Source of the DNA: Kiritimatiellia bacterium | GTDB taxonomy: Bacteria; Verrucomicrobiota; Kiritimatiellia; RFP12; UBA1067 | DNA: 7,081 bases | Direction of reading: 5' to 3' | Assembly (NCBI GenBank): GCA_017385345.1 | Contig: JAFNRY010000178.1 | Location: forward strand, 1-7,081 | Shown: one piece after another, positions 1 to 6,410 of the stretch | How the letters are laid out: each line of letters starts with the position of its first letter | Position numbering within the stretch: the stretch's first letter is position 1 | Translations under genes and position numbers: made by a program | Notes under the pieces: generated by a model | Database searches by the model: none | Seen by the model: only the letters and a program-made list of their open reading frames with translations | What the model was told of the DNA's origin: nothing

Positions 1-1
1 C

Positions 2-250
2 GCCGGGGCGCAGAATATGCTGAACTCGCTCAGCTTCGAGTATGTTGGTGGCCACATCTACGGCGTGGAGACGACGCTTTCGCTGACGAACCCCCGGTGG
101 GCGCTTCAGAAGGTGAAGAAGACCGAGACGGATAGCGAGCATGAGCAGATAATGCCGTCCGCCGACGAGGAAGAGGTGGGTCTCGCGACCATCTACGTCG
201 TGCCGGCCGAGGGTGCGACAAGCCAGTTCTTCAAGCTTGAGGCGAAGTAG
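2..250 (+). CDS. C-terminal end of an unrecognised, probably secreted protein (5' truncated)
   Basis: An open frame runs in from the window edge, beginning with codons for AGAQNM and ending at TAG 248-250, so 82 residues are visible. The ATG at 17 is probably internal, because the frame stays open upstream of it to the edge. The visible part has alternating polar/hydrophobic stretches (FEYVGGHIYGVETTLSL), an acidic, lysine-rich middle (KKTETDSEHEQ, DEEE) and ends in TSQFFKLEAK. An ending of the S-Q-F-F-x-L/V type is, from memory, common at the end of beta-sandwich domains in large secreted proteins of the PVC group. No anchor, sorting signal or membrane segment is present at this C-terminus. 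It lies 35 bases upstream of the next secreted-protein gene on the same strand, consistent with the same operon. The function cannot be told from this fragment. Confidence 0.75.
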   Translation, partial: AGAQNMLNSLSFEYVGGHIYGVETTLSLTNPRWALQKVKKTETDSEHEQIMPSADEEEVGLATIYVVPAEGATSQFFKLEAK

Positions 251-251
251 A

Positions 252-284
252 GTTGGAGACAAGAGTTGGAGTTGGAGGTTGAAA
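252..284 (+). repeat. GTTGRA spacer repeat, degenerate copy
   Basis: The 35-base spacer between the first two genes is almost wholly made of GTTGRA units: GTTGGA at 252, 265 and 271, and GTTGAA at 278. The last units also supply the ribosome binding site of the next gene. The same unit in its GTTGAA form fills the spacer at 6369-6400, so this is a recurring spacer type rather than a single accident. Confidence 0.6.
274..278 (+). promoter_or_regulatory. Ribosome binding site (GGAGG)
   Basis: GGAGG ends seven bases before the ATG at 286, which is good Shine-Dalgarno spacing. It supports that ATG as the start of the 571-residue protein. The site is built from the GTTGGAG repeat that fills the spacer. 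Confidence 0.7.
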
Positions 285-285
285 C

Positions 286-2001
286 ATGAACAATACTAAA
301 TTTTGGGCAGTTTTGGTGGTTTTCGCCGCGTGCTCCGCTCATGCGGCGCACATCTGGGAGACGATGACGCTGAAGAACGGGTGGAACGCAATCTACCTCG
401 AATCGACGCCGACGAATGCGCTTTGCGAGAACTTCTTTGCCGATGCGCCGGTAAAGAGCGTCGCGTCGTACAAGTCCGACGCATATTCCTCCACGCGCCA
501 GCTCGCGGACGATGGAACGGAAATCGCGCAAAAGCCGATTTCCTACAGCGTATGGCTCAAAGACGATCCGGACTCCTCTACCATGCGCGCACTCTCCGGC
601 GGATACGTCTATATGATCTACGCGACAGATACATGGTCGAAGCAATTCTTCGGCACACCCGCTGTTCCGAACCAGACTTGGCGCACTGCGACGGTCGATT
701 CCGGCTTCTTGAACCTTGTCGGCGTATCGGCGAGCCCCGACACCTCCGTTACTGCGAAGGCGTATTTCGGCGAAGGTCCGTTCGGCACGGCCAACGGCGT
801 GGCCCACCAGATCAAAGGGACAAATGAGTCCGGACCCGTATTCAGCAAGTTCCTCAATGCGCGCGTGACGATGCAGGGCGGCAAGGCGTATGCGCTCACA
901 TCGACGAAGGATGCCGAGTGGCCGGGCGTAATCGGCGTCCAGGGCAGCGGCGTCATATTCGCATCGGATGTAAACTATGCTTCTGTCAGAGTCCGGAACT
1001 GTGGAACGACCAACCACGTTTTCAAGATCAAGATGGTCCGTTCTGACGACTGGGAGTCGGCCGGCGAAGATCTGCCGCCGATCTCGCGCCAACTGCCGCG
1101 CGTCGATGCGTTCAGTGCGCAGCAGTACACCAATGTCGAAGAATCAGTCGAGTGGACCGTCGAACTTGCGGCGGACGAGGGGACGGATCTGGTCTTTGGA
1201 CTTGACCGCTCAAAGCTTGTGGACGGAAAGAACTACGGCGCCATCCTTGTAATCGAGGATACAGGAGTCAGCAAGATGCGCGTGAGATTGCCGGTTGCGC
1301 TCGAGGCGGCGCAGGAATCCGCCGAGGCGGTGAAATTCCCGGTCGGACTCTGGAGCGGGTACATCCAGATGGAGACCGTATCGCGGCTTGACGACACCAA
1401 CAAGACGCCGGTGAAGGCGGGCGGAACGCTGAAGATGAGCGTGATGATGCATGTCGCGCCGGACGGCGCGGTGAAGCTGCTACAGCGCGTGTCGGCGGGC
1501 GTCGATACCAACGGCACGCCGCGGCTCTTCAGGGAGTTGGAGTCCGTCCCGGCAGAGGTGGAGAACGCCCGCCGGTACTCGACGGTGATGATGAGCATTG
1601 ACAACCCGGTCGTGGAGAAGACCTCCGGCGTGTTCGGCGAAAGCCTCGTCTTCGACTGGACGGTCGCGGAGAGGGCGTCGGACAATCCGTTCCGCCATGC
1701 GTGGCATCCCGACCACGACGGCAAAAAGGCAGACTACTCGGGTTCTGCGCCGAGCGGGGACGATCTGGGCAATTATGCGTACACCGTCAAGCCGGAACTG
1801 TGGAGCATCACGAACAGTATGGAGTTCTCGTGGCACAAGAACAACAACCCCGACGCCGACATCGACTTCAGCTGGACGCCGTCGGAGAAGACCGCCGGGT
1901 TCGTGACGTGGACGGTTAGCGGGCTCACCGCCAAGGAGCCGATCGTGTCGCTTGGCGTGTTCGTCTTGCAGCGTGCGATCAAGGCGGCGGAGGTTGAATA
2001 G
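286..2001 (+). CDS. Secreted protein of unnamed family with GWN and NPFRHxWHPDHDG motifs (571 aa)
   Basis: Residues 1-20 form a signal peptide: short polar start, hydrophobic core AVLVVFAA, and a cleavage site after AHA. Cys16 in FAAC gives a poor lipobox (Phe at -3), so a lipoprotein is possible but less likely. Residues 26-150 resemble the GWN-type beta domain I know from secreted bacterial proteins: LKNGWNAIYLES at 29-40, a gated segment RALSGGYVYMIYA at 101-113, then a second LVG strand at 144-146. From about 350 a second domain begins with GLWSGYI (354-360), followed by a strand rich in hydrophobics with LLQRV (398-402). NPFRHAWHPDHDG (467-479) and VSGLTAKEPIVSLGVFVLQ (544-562) follow. 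I recall similar GLW, HPDHD and SGL-PI-G-F motifs in PVC-group proteins, but know no assigned function. The His and Asp cluster could bind a metal; this is a guess. There is no anchor, and the protein ends AAEVE. Start supported by GGAGG at 274. Confidence 0.9.
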   Translation: MNNTKFWAVLVVFAACSAHAAHIWETMTLKNGWNAIYLESTPTNALCENFFADAPVKSVASYKSDAYSSTRQLADDGTEIAQKPISYSVWLKDDPDSSTMRALSGGYVYMIYATDTWSKQFFGTPAVPNQTWRTATVDSGFLNLVGVSASPDTSVTAKAYFGEGPFGTANGVAHQIKGTNESGPVFSKFLNARVTMQGGKAYALTSTKDAEWPGVIGVQGSGVIFASDVNYASVRVRNCGTTNHVFKIKMVRSDDWESAGEDLPPISRQLPRVDAFSAQQYTNVEESVEWTVELAADEGTDLVFGLDRSKLVDGKNYGAILVIEDTGVSKMRVRLPVALEAAQESAEAVKFPVGLWSGYIQMETVSRLDDTNKTPVKAGGTLKMSVMMHVAPDGAVKLLQRVSAGVDTNGTPRLFRELESVPAEVENARRYSTVMMSIDNPVVEKTSGVFGESLVFDWTVAERASDNPFRHAWHPDHDGKKADYSGSAPSGDDLGNYAYTVKPELWSITNSMEFSWHKNNNPDADIDFSWTPSEKTAGFVTWTVSGLTAKEPIVSLGVFVLQRAIKAAEVE

Positions 2002-2006
2002 TTTAT

Positions 2007-2020
2007 AGGAAAGGAAAAGG
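2007..2020 (+). promoter_or_regulatory. Ribosome binding site (purine-rich AGGAAAGGAAAAGG)
   Basis: Three AGG/AAGG cores lie in the 23-base spacer. The middle GG ends 10 bases and the last 4 bases before the ATG at 2025, so either may be used. The short spacer implies co-transcription with the upstream gene and leaves little room for a separate promoter. Confidence 0.6.
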
Positions 2021-2024
2021 TCAA

Positions 2025-2828
2025 ATGAAGAAGAGTCTAATAACAGGTTTGGCGGTGGCGGCGATGGTTGTTGCCGCGTTTGCGGACGTGCCGCAGGCGC
2101 TTACCTACCGCGGGGTGCTGCGGCGTTCAGGCGGCGGGGAGCAGAGCGCAGGGGCTATCGAGCTGACGTTCCGGCTCTACGATTCGAAGACGCCCGAGAC
2201 GGCGTTGTGGGCGCGGACGGTGCGCGTGCCGATCGATACGAACGGAGTGTTCTACGCGGAGCTGAACGATACGGACGGACTGGATCCGGACGGAATCGGC
2301 CGCACGCTCGCGGACGCGATCGGAATGGTGAAGGGCGCTCCGGAGATCGGCCTTGCGCCGCCGGAAGCGGAAGAGCTCAAGCCGCGTCAAAGGCTTTCCA
2401 CGACTCCGCGCGCGGCGCGCGCGGTCCGCGCCGCGGCGGCGGACGTCGTGTATGCGCCTGCGGGTGCGGTGGCAGAAGGGGTATTCATCGACTCTGCGGC
2501 TGTCGCGAACGTGACGGTTCAGGCGGATGCGTCGCTCAAGGCGTTCCCGAACAAATGCACGCTGACGAAAAAGGAAGACCGCAGGCTCGGCGGCGGCGAG
2601 AATTCGACGATTACCGTGCGCGGCGTGACGATGGTGCGTCCGAACTGGCCGGCGAGTTTCACGCAGGACAGCTTCAAGTACACGACGACTTCCGCGCCGT
2701 GTGACATGTTCCTCACATACGACGGCCCCGACGGCGCCTTCAACGTAATCGTCCCCGCGGGCGGGACGATCGAGGACGGCGGCAGCGCCGTGCAGACGAT
2801 CTACGGAACCGCGTTCGGGAATCTGTGA
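2025..2828 (+). CDS. Secreted protein with a tail-fibre/collagen-like N-terminal beta domain (267 aa)
   Basis: Residues 1-20 are a clear signal peptide (MKKSLITGLAVAAMVVAAFA, cleavage after AFA). Residues 22-136 follow a pattern I know from the N-terminal domain of many bacterial surface fibres and tail-fibre-like proteins. That pattern is an opening LTYRGVL (26-32), ELTFRLYD (46-53), ALWARTVRV (60-68), TNGVFYAEL (72-80), and a closing RQRLSTTPRAARA (121-133), where family members usually have a P-Y-A-x-R-A motif. The second half (138-267) has alternating short strands, one KCTLTKKEDRR segment, and the final beta-rich stretch MFLTYDGPDGAFNVIVPAGG. Its role is unknown. The same NGVF and P-x-A-x-x-A signature occurs in the next gene (residues 894-937), which suggests both contribute to one type of surface structure. 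There is no anchor at the C-terminus (GTAFGNL). It stops at TGA 2826-2828, just before an AT-rich spacer with an inverted repeat. Confidence 0.9.
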   Translation: MKKSLITGLAVAAMVVAAFADVPQALTYRGVLRRSGGGEQSAGAIELTFRLYDSKTPETALWARTVRVPIDTNGVFYAELNDTDGLDPDGIGRTLADAIGMVKGAPEIGLAPPEAEELKPRQRLSTTPRAARAVRAAAADVVYAPAGAVAEGVFIDSAAVANVTVQADASLKAFPNKCTLTKKEDRRLGGGENSTITVRGVTMVRPNWPASFTQDSFKYTTTSAPCDMFLTYDGPDGAFNVIVPAGGTIEDGGSAVQTIYGTAFGNL

Positions 2829-2836
2829 GGAAATGT

Positions 2837-2913
2837 TTTAGACAGGATTGACAAGATTAAGAAAGTTCGAACAAGTCGGAGCAATTCTGTAAATCTTGTA
2901 AATCCTGTCTAAA
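2837..2913. repeat. Dispersed-type inverted repeat in an AT-rich spacer
   Basis: The arms are 2837-2858 and 2892-2913, 22 bases each. They are complementary at 21 positions, the only mismatch being G2850 against A2900. They enclose a 33-base loop containing the palindrome GTTCGAAC (2865-2872). The outer sequence TTTAGACAGGATT matches, from memory, a repeat type scattered through intergenic DNA of many unrelated bacteria. The whole spacer 2829-2946 is about 35% GC, against a clearly GC-rich coding background. Transcribed, it would form a long AT-rich hairpin, but no U-run follows the right arm (AAAGGAAAAAA instead), so it is not a classical rho-independent terminator. It could still process or attenuate the message between the genes. 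Confidence 0.8.
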
Positions 2914-2946
2914 GGAAAAAAGTCTTAAAGAGAAAGCGAGAAACAC

Positions 2947-5900
2947 ATGAAGAACCATTCGATTATTCTCGTCATGGCGCTGATCGCAGCGGGCGGCGCG
3001 ATGGCGATGGATACCGGCACGATCACAGACGGCACGACGACGCTGAACGGCGGGACGATATACACCGTCTCCGGCAATGTCGAGATAAACGCGGGAGCGA
3101 CATCGAATGCGCTGACGGCGGTTGCCAAAGACGGCGCCGGCGGCAAGAAGGTCGTTATCAACATCCCGGAAAACTGCTCGCTTACGGTGAATGGTGGCGA
3201 AGCGAGCGGCCGCTCCGGCGCGGGAGCGGGCATCCTGCTCCCCGCCGACATGACGCTCTACGTGACCGGAAAGGGCAAGCTGGTCGCGTCCGGCGGCAAA
3301 GCGGCCAAGGGCGGCAACGGCTCAAACGGCGGCGCAGCCAGCTATGACGACACTGGGGACAACCACCACAAGAACGGCTCCGGCGGCTCCGGCGGCGATG
3401 GCGGCGGTGGCGCTGGCGCCGGCATCGGCGGCACCGGCGGCAAGGGCGACACCGGCGGCAAGGGTGCCTCCGCCACCGACGATTGGCAATATTCCTACCA
3501 TGGCAAGTACTTCCCGAAGGACGGCTCGGATGGTGAGAAGGGCAGCGGCGGCGAGCCAGGGACAGCAGGCGGAACAGTGTACATCCTCGGCGATGTCGCA
3601 GCGACCGTGACCGGCGGCGCGGCGGGAGAAGCCGGCAGCGCGGGCTCGGGCTGGGGCAGCTCGACGAGCGAAAAGGCCACTGACGACTGGCATGCCGGCG
3701 GCGGCGGTCCCGGCGGCGGTGGTGGCGGCGGCGGCAGGGCGATGGCCATCGGCGGCGGCGGCGGCGGTGGTGGCGCTGGCGGTGGCGGCGGCTCTGGCTC
3801 GTATGTTGTCGTGGACAACGACAATACCTACAAGGCCTCGAACATCGACGGCGGAAAGGGCGGCGACGGCAAAGGCGGACTTGTCGGCGGCGGCAGCGGC
3901 AGCGGCGAACCGGAGTCCAGCACGGAGCACAACAACTACAAGGAAGACACCCATCCGATCTCCAAGACCGGCGCGGGCGCCGCGGGCAACGCGGGGTATG
4001 CGCAGGGCGCGGGCGGCAAGGTGGTCGTGCTGCCGACCGCAGCAATCGCGTGCAGCCCAAGCTGCACGGTCGACTCGGGCGCGGGACTTCCGCAGGAGCA
4101 GTTCCTTTCGGTGACGATGACGCTCGACTTCGGACTTACAGAAGGCGGCAGTGCGAAGCAGATACAGGTTGCCCAGCCGTTCGCCTGCAAGATGGTGACA
4201 CTCTTGGACGAGGCGAAGGTGAAGCGCGCGGGATACAGGTTCGCCGGATACTGGACGGACGACGGAACGTGCGTTTACGGGCCGGACTACAAGGCGACGA
4301 TGGTGATGTCGCCTTATGTGGAGGATTATACGCTGTACGCGCGCTGGGAGATCGATTCAAGCATTCTCTCCATCACGTCTTCCGGCGACGGCGCGAGCAC
4401 GCTCGACGTTTACGGCAACGAGGCGATCACGCTGCGCGACGCGGTCAACGCGCTCGTCGCAAATCCACTCCTCGTCGGCGAAGATGGACGCAGGCGCGTG
4501 ACCTTCGAGAAGCTCGACTCAACGAACCGAGTAATCAAGCTCGCAGGCGAAATCGCGATACCGGCGGGCGCGAGGTCGTTCGAGGTCAACGGACTCTGCG
4601 AGCTCGTGCCCGGGGAGAAGGGCGTCGAGCTTGTCGCGGGTGCGAATTCGCGGCACTTCAACTTCAAGGGAGCTTCCTCTGACGACGGAGGCATGTTCTC
4701 GCTCGCGAACCTGACGCTTACGGGCGGCAAGGGGGACAACGGAGGATCGCTCCTTCTCAGCGGCGCGAGTATATCCATCGACAACTGCGCGTTTCTCGGC
4801 AACGAGGCGTCCAACTACGGCGGCGCGATTTGCCTCATGGCACGGTCCACCAACTATCTCTTGGTGGCGTCGACGACGTTTGCAGGCAATTCCGCCAAAC
4901 ATGGCGGCGCGTTGAGATTGCAGGGGGACGGCAATGCCGCGTTCTTCGTCAATACGACATTCAGCGGCAATTCGGCATCTGGATATGGCGGCGCCGTCAA
5001 TGCGATCAACGGCGAAGAGGTGGATTTCCTCGCGTGCACGTTTACCGGCAACAAGGCCGGTAATCCCACAAGTGGGCCGACACTTTCCGTCAGTACCCCC
5101 GTAAATGCTGTCAACTGCATCTTCACTGGGAATGCTTCCCAGTTCCAGGGTGATACCGACAAGATCACGACTTACTGGTGCTCGACGAACGCCACGCCTG
5201 CCAAGGTGTTTACATCGTATGGCTTGGCGGTTACGCAGGTCGTGGCAGGCGTCACGCATGTCGTCCATCCTCCGCTCGGCGGGGCGAGTGCCGGCAACGA
5301 GGACGCGGCCGAGATCTACTACGACGCAAGCTACAACCACATCCTGGCGGTTGGGCGCGACGGACGGCGCGTGCTCTTCGCCGGCGACCCGAACGAGGCG
5401 AAGGCCACGTTCGTCGTAGACCAGCTCGCCCAGGTGCGCACGGCGCCGACTCGCGGAGCGGTGCGTCTCGCCGTCGGCACCGAGCCGGTGGTGGTAGAGC
5501 TGGATGGCATCCTTAGCGACAAAAACGGCAACGCAAGGGCCAACTACACGACCAATGCGACTGTTACCGTCATATACAGCGATGCGGAGGCGGAAGCGAC
5601 GAATCTCGTCATCAGGACTGCCGAGGAGGGCGTCTTCGGACTTTCCGTGCCAGTGGATGGTTCTGACGGCCTTACGCACAACGTGATAGGTGTCAAGATC
5701 GATGCACTCGGCACGAACGACATTGATGTGACGATGGCGCCGTACGCCATGAAGGCGGCATCGGTGGACTTGATTGCATCGCCAGGCTACATCGGACTGG
5801 AAGGTGAGAACGTATCGATCGGCAATGTGGCGGCGGCATCGATTTCCGCAGCGCAGTCGTTCGACGCGCGCAGCGCCGGTTCTTTCACGGCCGGTACGCT

Positions 5901-6369
5901 GAAGGGCTTTAGCGAGATCAATCTGGAGAACGTGTCGATCTCTGGCGGATCGCTCAAGTGGCTCGGCGGAGCAGGACCTGCGAAGGGCGTCGCCTTCGCG
6001 AACCTCGGCGAGATGTCGGTTTCTGGCGGCGCGCCGGCGGGTACGCCATCCTCGCTGTCGTGCGGAGCCAATGATACCGTGCCCTACGATGTCGGGACGG
6101 CCGCGAACGACGGGTTCTTCCAGCTCCAGGCGCAGTGCGAAAGCCCGAACGGCGGAGAGCTCCAGCTCGATGTCGTCGAAGGCGGCAGCGTCGCATTCAA
6201 CGTGACGCCGAAGGGGACGATCGGTCCCGATGACACCGCGCGCAAACTCGTCTGGACGATACCCGTCCGCAAGGGCCAGAAGGTCAGGCTTACGATGTAC
6301 GGCGGCGCTTCGGCGTTTGCGCTGACGTCCGTCAAGGGACAGTTCATCTACTTCGGCGTCGCCGAATAG
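2947..6369 (+). CDS. Large secreted mosaic surface protein: glycine-rich module, Flg_new repeat, Pmp-like beta-helix (1140 aa)
   Basis: Residues 1-20 are a signal peptide with cleavage after AMA. Residues 21-116 form a beta-strand block (VVINIPENCSLTVNGG at 69-84, DMTLYVTGKGKLVASGG at 101-117). Residues 117-357 are very rich in glycine, broken by AGIGG (158-162), GGTVYILGDVAATVTGG (208-224) and AMAIGG (265-270). Residues 415-468 match a Listeria-Bacteroides (Flg_new, InlB B-type) repeat, with AGYRFAGYWTDDG and the closing YTLYARWE. Residues 490-735 look like a right-handed beta-helix, opening with ITLRDAVNAL and carrying five FxGN turns at 616, 645, 672, 699 and 726, three of them followed by GGA(I/L/V). 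Residues 835-937 echo the preceding gene's N-terminal domain (EGVFGLSVPVDG, APYAMKA). The remainder is a beta-rich tail ending YFGVAE. It has no barrel, PEP-CTERM, LPXTG or membrane anchor. An adhesin or structural surface role is inferred. The ribosome site is weak (GAG at 2938-2940), so expression may depend on coupling or on the upstream hairpin. Confidence 0.92.
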   Translation: MKNHSIILVMALIAAGGAMAMDTGTITDGTTTLNGGTIYTVSGNVEINAGATSNALTAVAKDGAGGKKVVINIPENCSLTVNGGEASGRSGAGAGILLPADMTLYVTGKGKLVASGGKAAKGGNGSNGGAASYDDTGDNHHKNGSGGSGGDGGGGAGAGIGGTGGKGDTGGKGASATDDWQYSYHGKYFPKDGSDGEKGSGGEPGTAGGTVYILGDVAATVTGGAAGEAGSAGSGWGSSTSEKATDDWHAGGGGPGGGGGGGGRAMAIGGGGGGGGAGGGGGSGSYVVVDNDNTYKASNIDGGKGGDGKGGLVGGGSGSGEPESSTEHNNYKEDTHPISKTGAGAAGNAGYAQGAGGKVVVLPTAAIACSPSCTVDSGAGLPQEQFLSVTMTLDFGLTEGGSAKQIQVAQPFACKMVTLLDEAKVKRAGYRFAGYWTDDGTCVYGPDYKATMVMSPYVEDYTLYARWEIDSSILSITSSGDGASTLDVYGNEAITLRDAVNALVANPLLVGEDGRRRVTFEKLDSTNRVIKLAGEIAIPAGARSFEVNGLCELVPGEKGVELVAGANSRHFNFKGASSDDGGMFSLANLTLTGGKGDNGGSLLLSGASISIDNCAFLGNEASNYGGAICLMARSTNYLLVASTTFAGNSAKHGGALRLQGDGNAAFFVNTTFSGNSASGYGGAVNAINGEEVDFLACTFTGNKAGNPTSGPTLSVSTPVNAVNCIFTGNASQFQGDTDKITTYWCSTNATPAKVFTSYGLAVTQVVAGVTHVVHPPLGGASAGNEDAAEIYYDASYNHILAVGRDGRRVLFAGDPNEAKATFVVDQLAQVRTAPTRGAVRLAVGTEPVVVELDGILSDKNGNARANYTTNATVTVIYSDAEAEATNLVIRTAEEGVFGLSVPVDGSDGLTHNVIGVKIDALGTNDIDVTMAPYAMKAASVDLIASPGYIGLEGENVSIGNVAAASISAAQSFDARSAGSFTAGTLKGFSEINLENVSISGGSLKWLGGAGPAKGVAFANLGEMSVSGGAPAGTPSSLSCGANDTVPYDVGTAANDGFFQLQAQCESPNGGELQLDVVEGGSVAFNVTPKGTIGPDDTARKLVWTIPVRKGQKVRLTMYGGASAFALTSVKGQFIYFGVAE
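3295..4017 (+). repeat. Coding glycine-rich low-complexity tract built on GGC triplets
   Basis: This segment encodes residues 117-357 of the 1140-residue protein and consists largely of GGC and GGT codons. The densest part is 3697-3795, with runs of 8 glycines (256-263 and 269-276). A 14-base direct repeat, ACCGGCGGCAAGGG, occurs at 3433-3446 and 3451-3464 with an 18-base period (T-G-G-K-G-D/A). Because the units are multiples of three, copy-number slippage would change protein length without breaking the frame. Reverse-strand open frames over this tract are Ala/Arg-rich shadows. Confidence 0.85.
4792..5139 (+). repeat. Five FxGN / GGA(I,L,V) turns (chlamydial Pmp-type beta-helix repeats)
   Basis: Within the 1140-residue protein, FLGN (616), FAGN (645), FSGN (672), FTGN (699) and FTGN (726) recur every 29, 27, 27 and 27 residues. 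The first three are followed by GGAI (625), GGAL (653) and GGAV (681). This combination is the signature of the chlamydial polymorphic membrane protein repeat (Chlam_PMP family), where each repeat forms a turn of a parallel beta-helix. The last two turns have lost the GGA half and may cap the helix. Confidence 0.85.
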
Positions 6370-6400
6370 TTGAAATGTTGAATGGTTGAAAAGTTGAAAG
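6369..6400 (+). repeat. Four-copy 8-base tandem repeat (GTTGAANN)
   Basis: GTTGAA occurs at 6369, 6377, 6385 and 6393, exactly eight bases apart, with only the two trailing bases varying (AT, TG, AA, AG). The first unit starts on the last base of the preceding stop codon. The final unit merges into the GAAAGGAA that serves as ribosome binding site for the next gene. The spacer 251-285 carries a looser version of the same unit. Confidence 0.9.
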
Positions 6401-6403
6401 GAA
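6396..6403 (+). promoter_or_regulatory. Ribosome binding site (GAAAGGAA)
   Basis: AAAGG ends nine bases before the ATG at 6411, and the reading frame is closed upstream by TGA at 6387. This fixes 6411 as the most plausible start of the last gene. Confidence 0.55.
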
Positions 6404-6410
6404 TCAGCTG

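Noticed and set aside
331..336. Lipoprotein cysteine (Cys16) in the 571-aa protein
   Set aside because: FAAC lacks the usual Leu/Val/Ile at -3, and AHA further on is a good ordinary cleavage site. It is kept only as a minor alternative in the gene entry.
193..1092. 299-codon open frame on the minus strand
   Set aside because: It is also in codon register with the + strand gene and Arg-rich. The + strand protein has a signal peptide, a good ribosome site and family-like motifs, so this is a shadow.
2848..2853. TTGACA as a -35 promoter element in the 118-base spacer
   Set aside because: There is no acceptable -10 element 16-18 bases downstream, and the hexamer is part of the repeat arm.
2837..2920. 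Rho-independent terminator after the 267-aa gene
   Set aside because: The stem is long and AT-rich with a 33-base loop, and is followed by purines rather than a T-run on the + strand.
3697..3795. Collagen-like G-x-y repeat domain
   Set aside because: Proline is almost absent and there is no sustained three-residue period with glycine only at the first position. G-G-x and pure glycine runs dominate.
3182..4060. Long Arg/Ala/Pro-rich minus-strand open frames over the glycine tract
   Set aside because: They are reverse complements of GGC-rich DNA; their low-complexity composition follows directly from that. No start signal or domain is seen.
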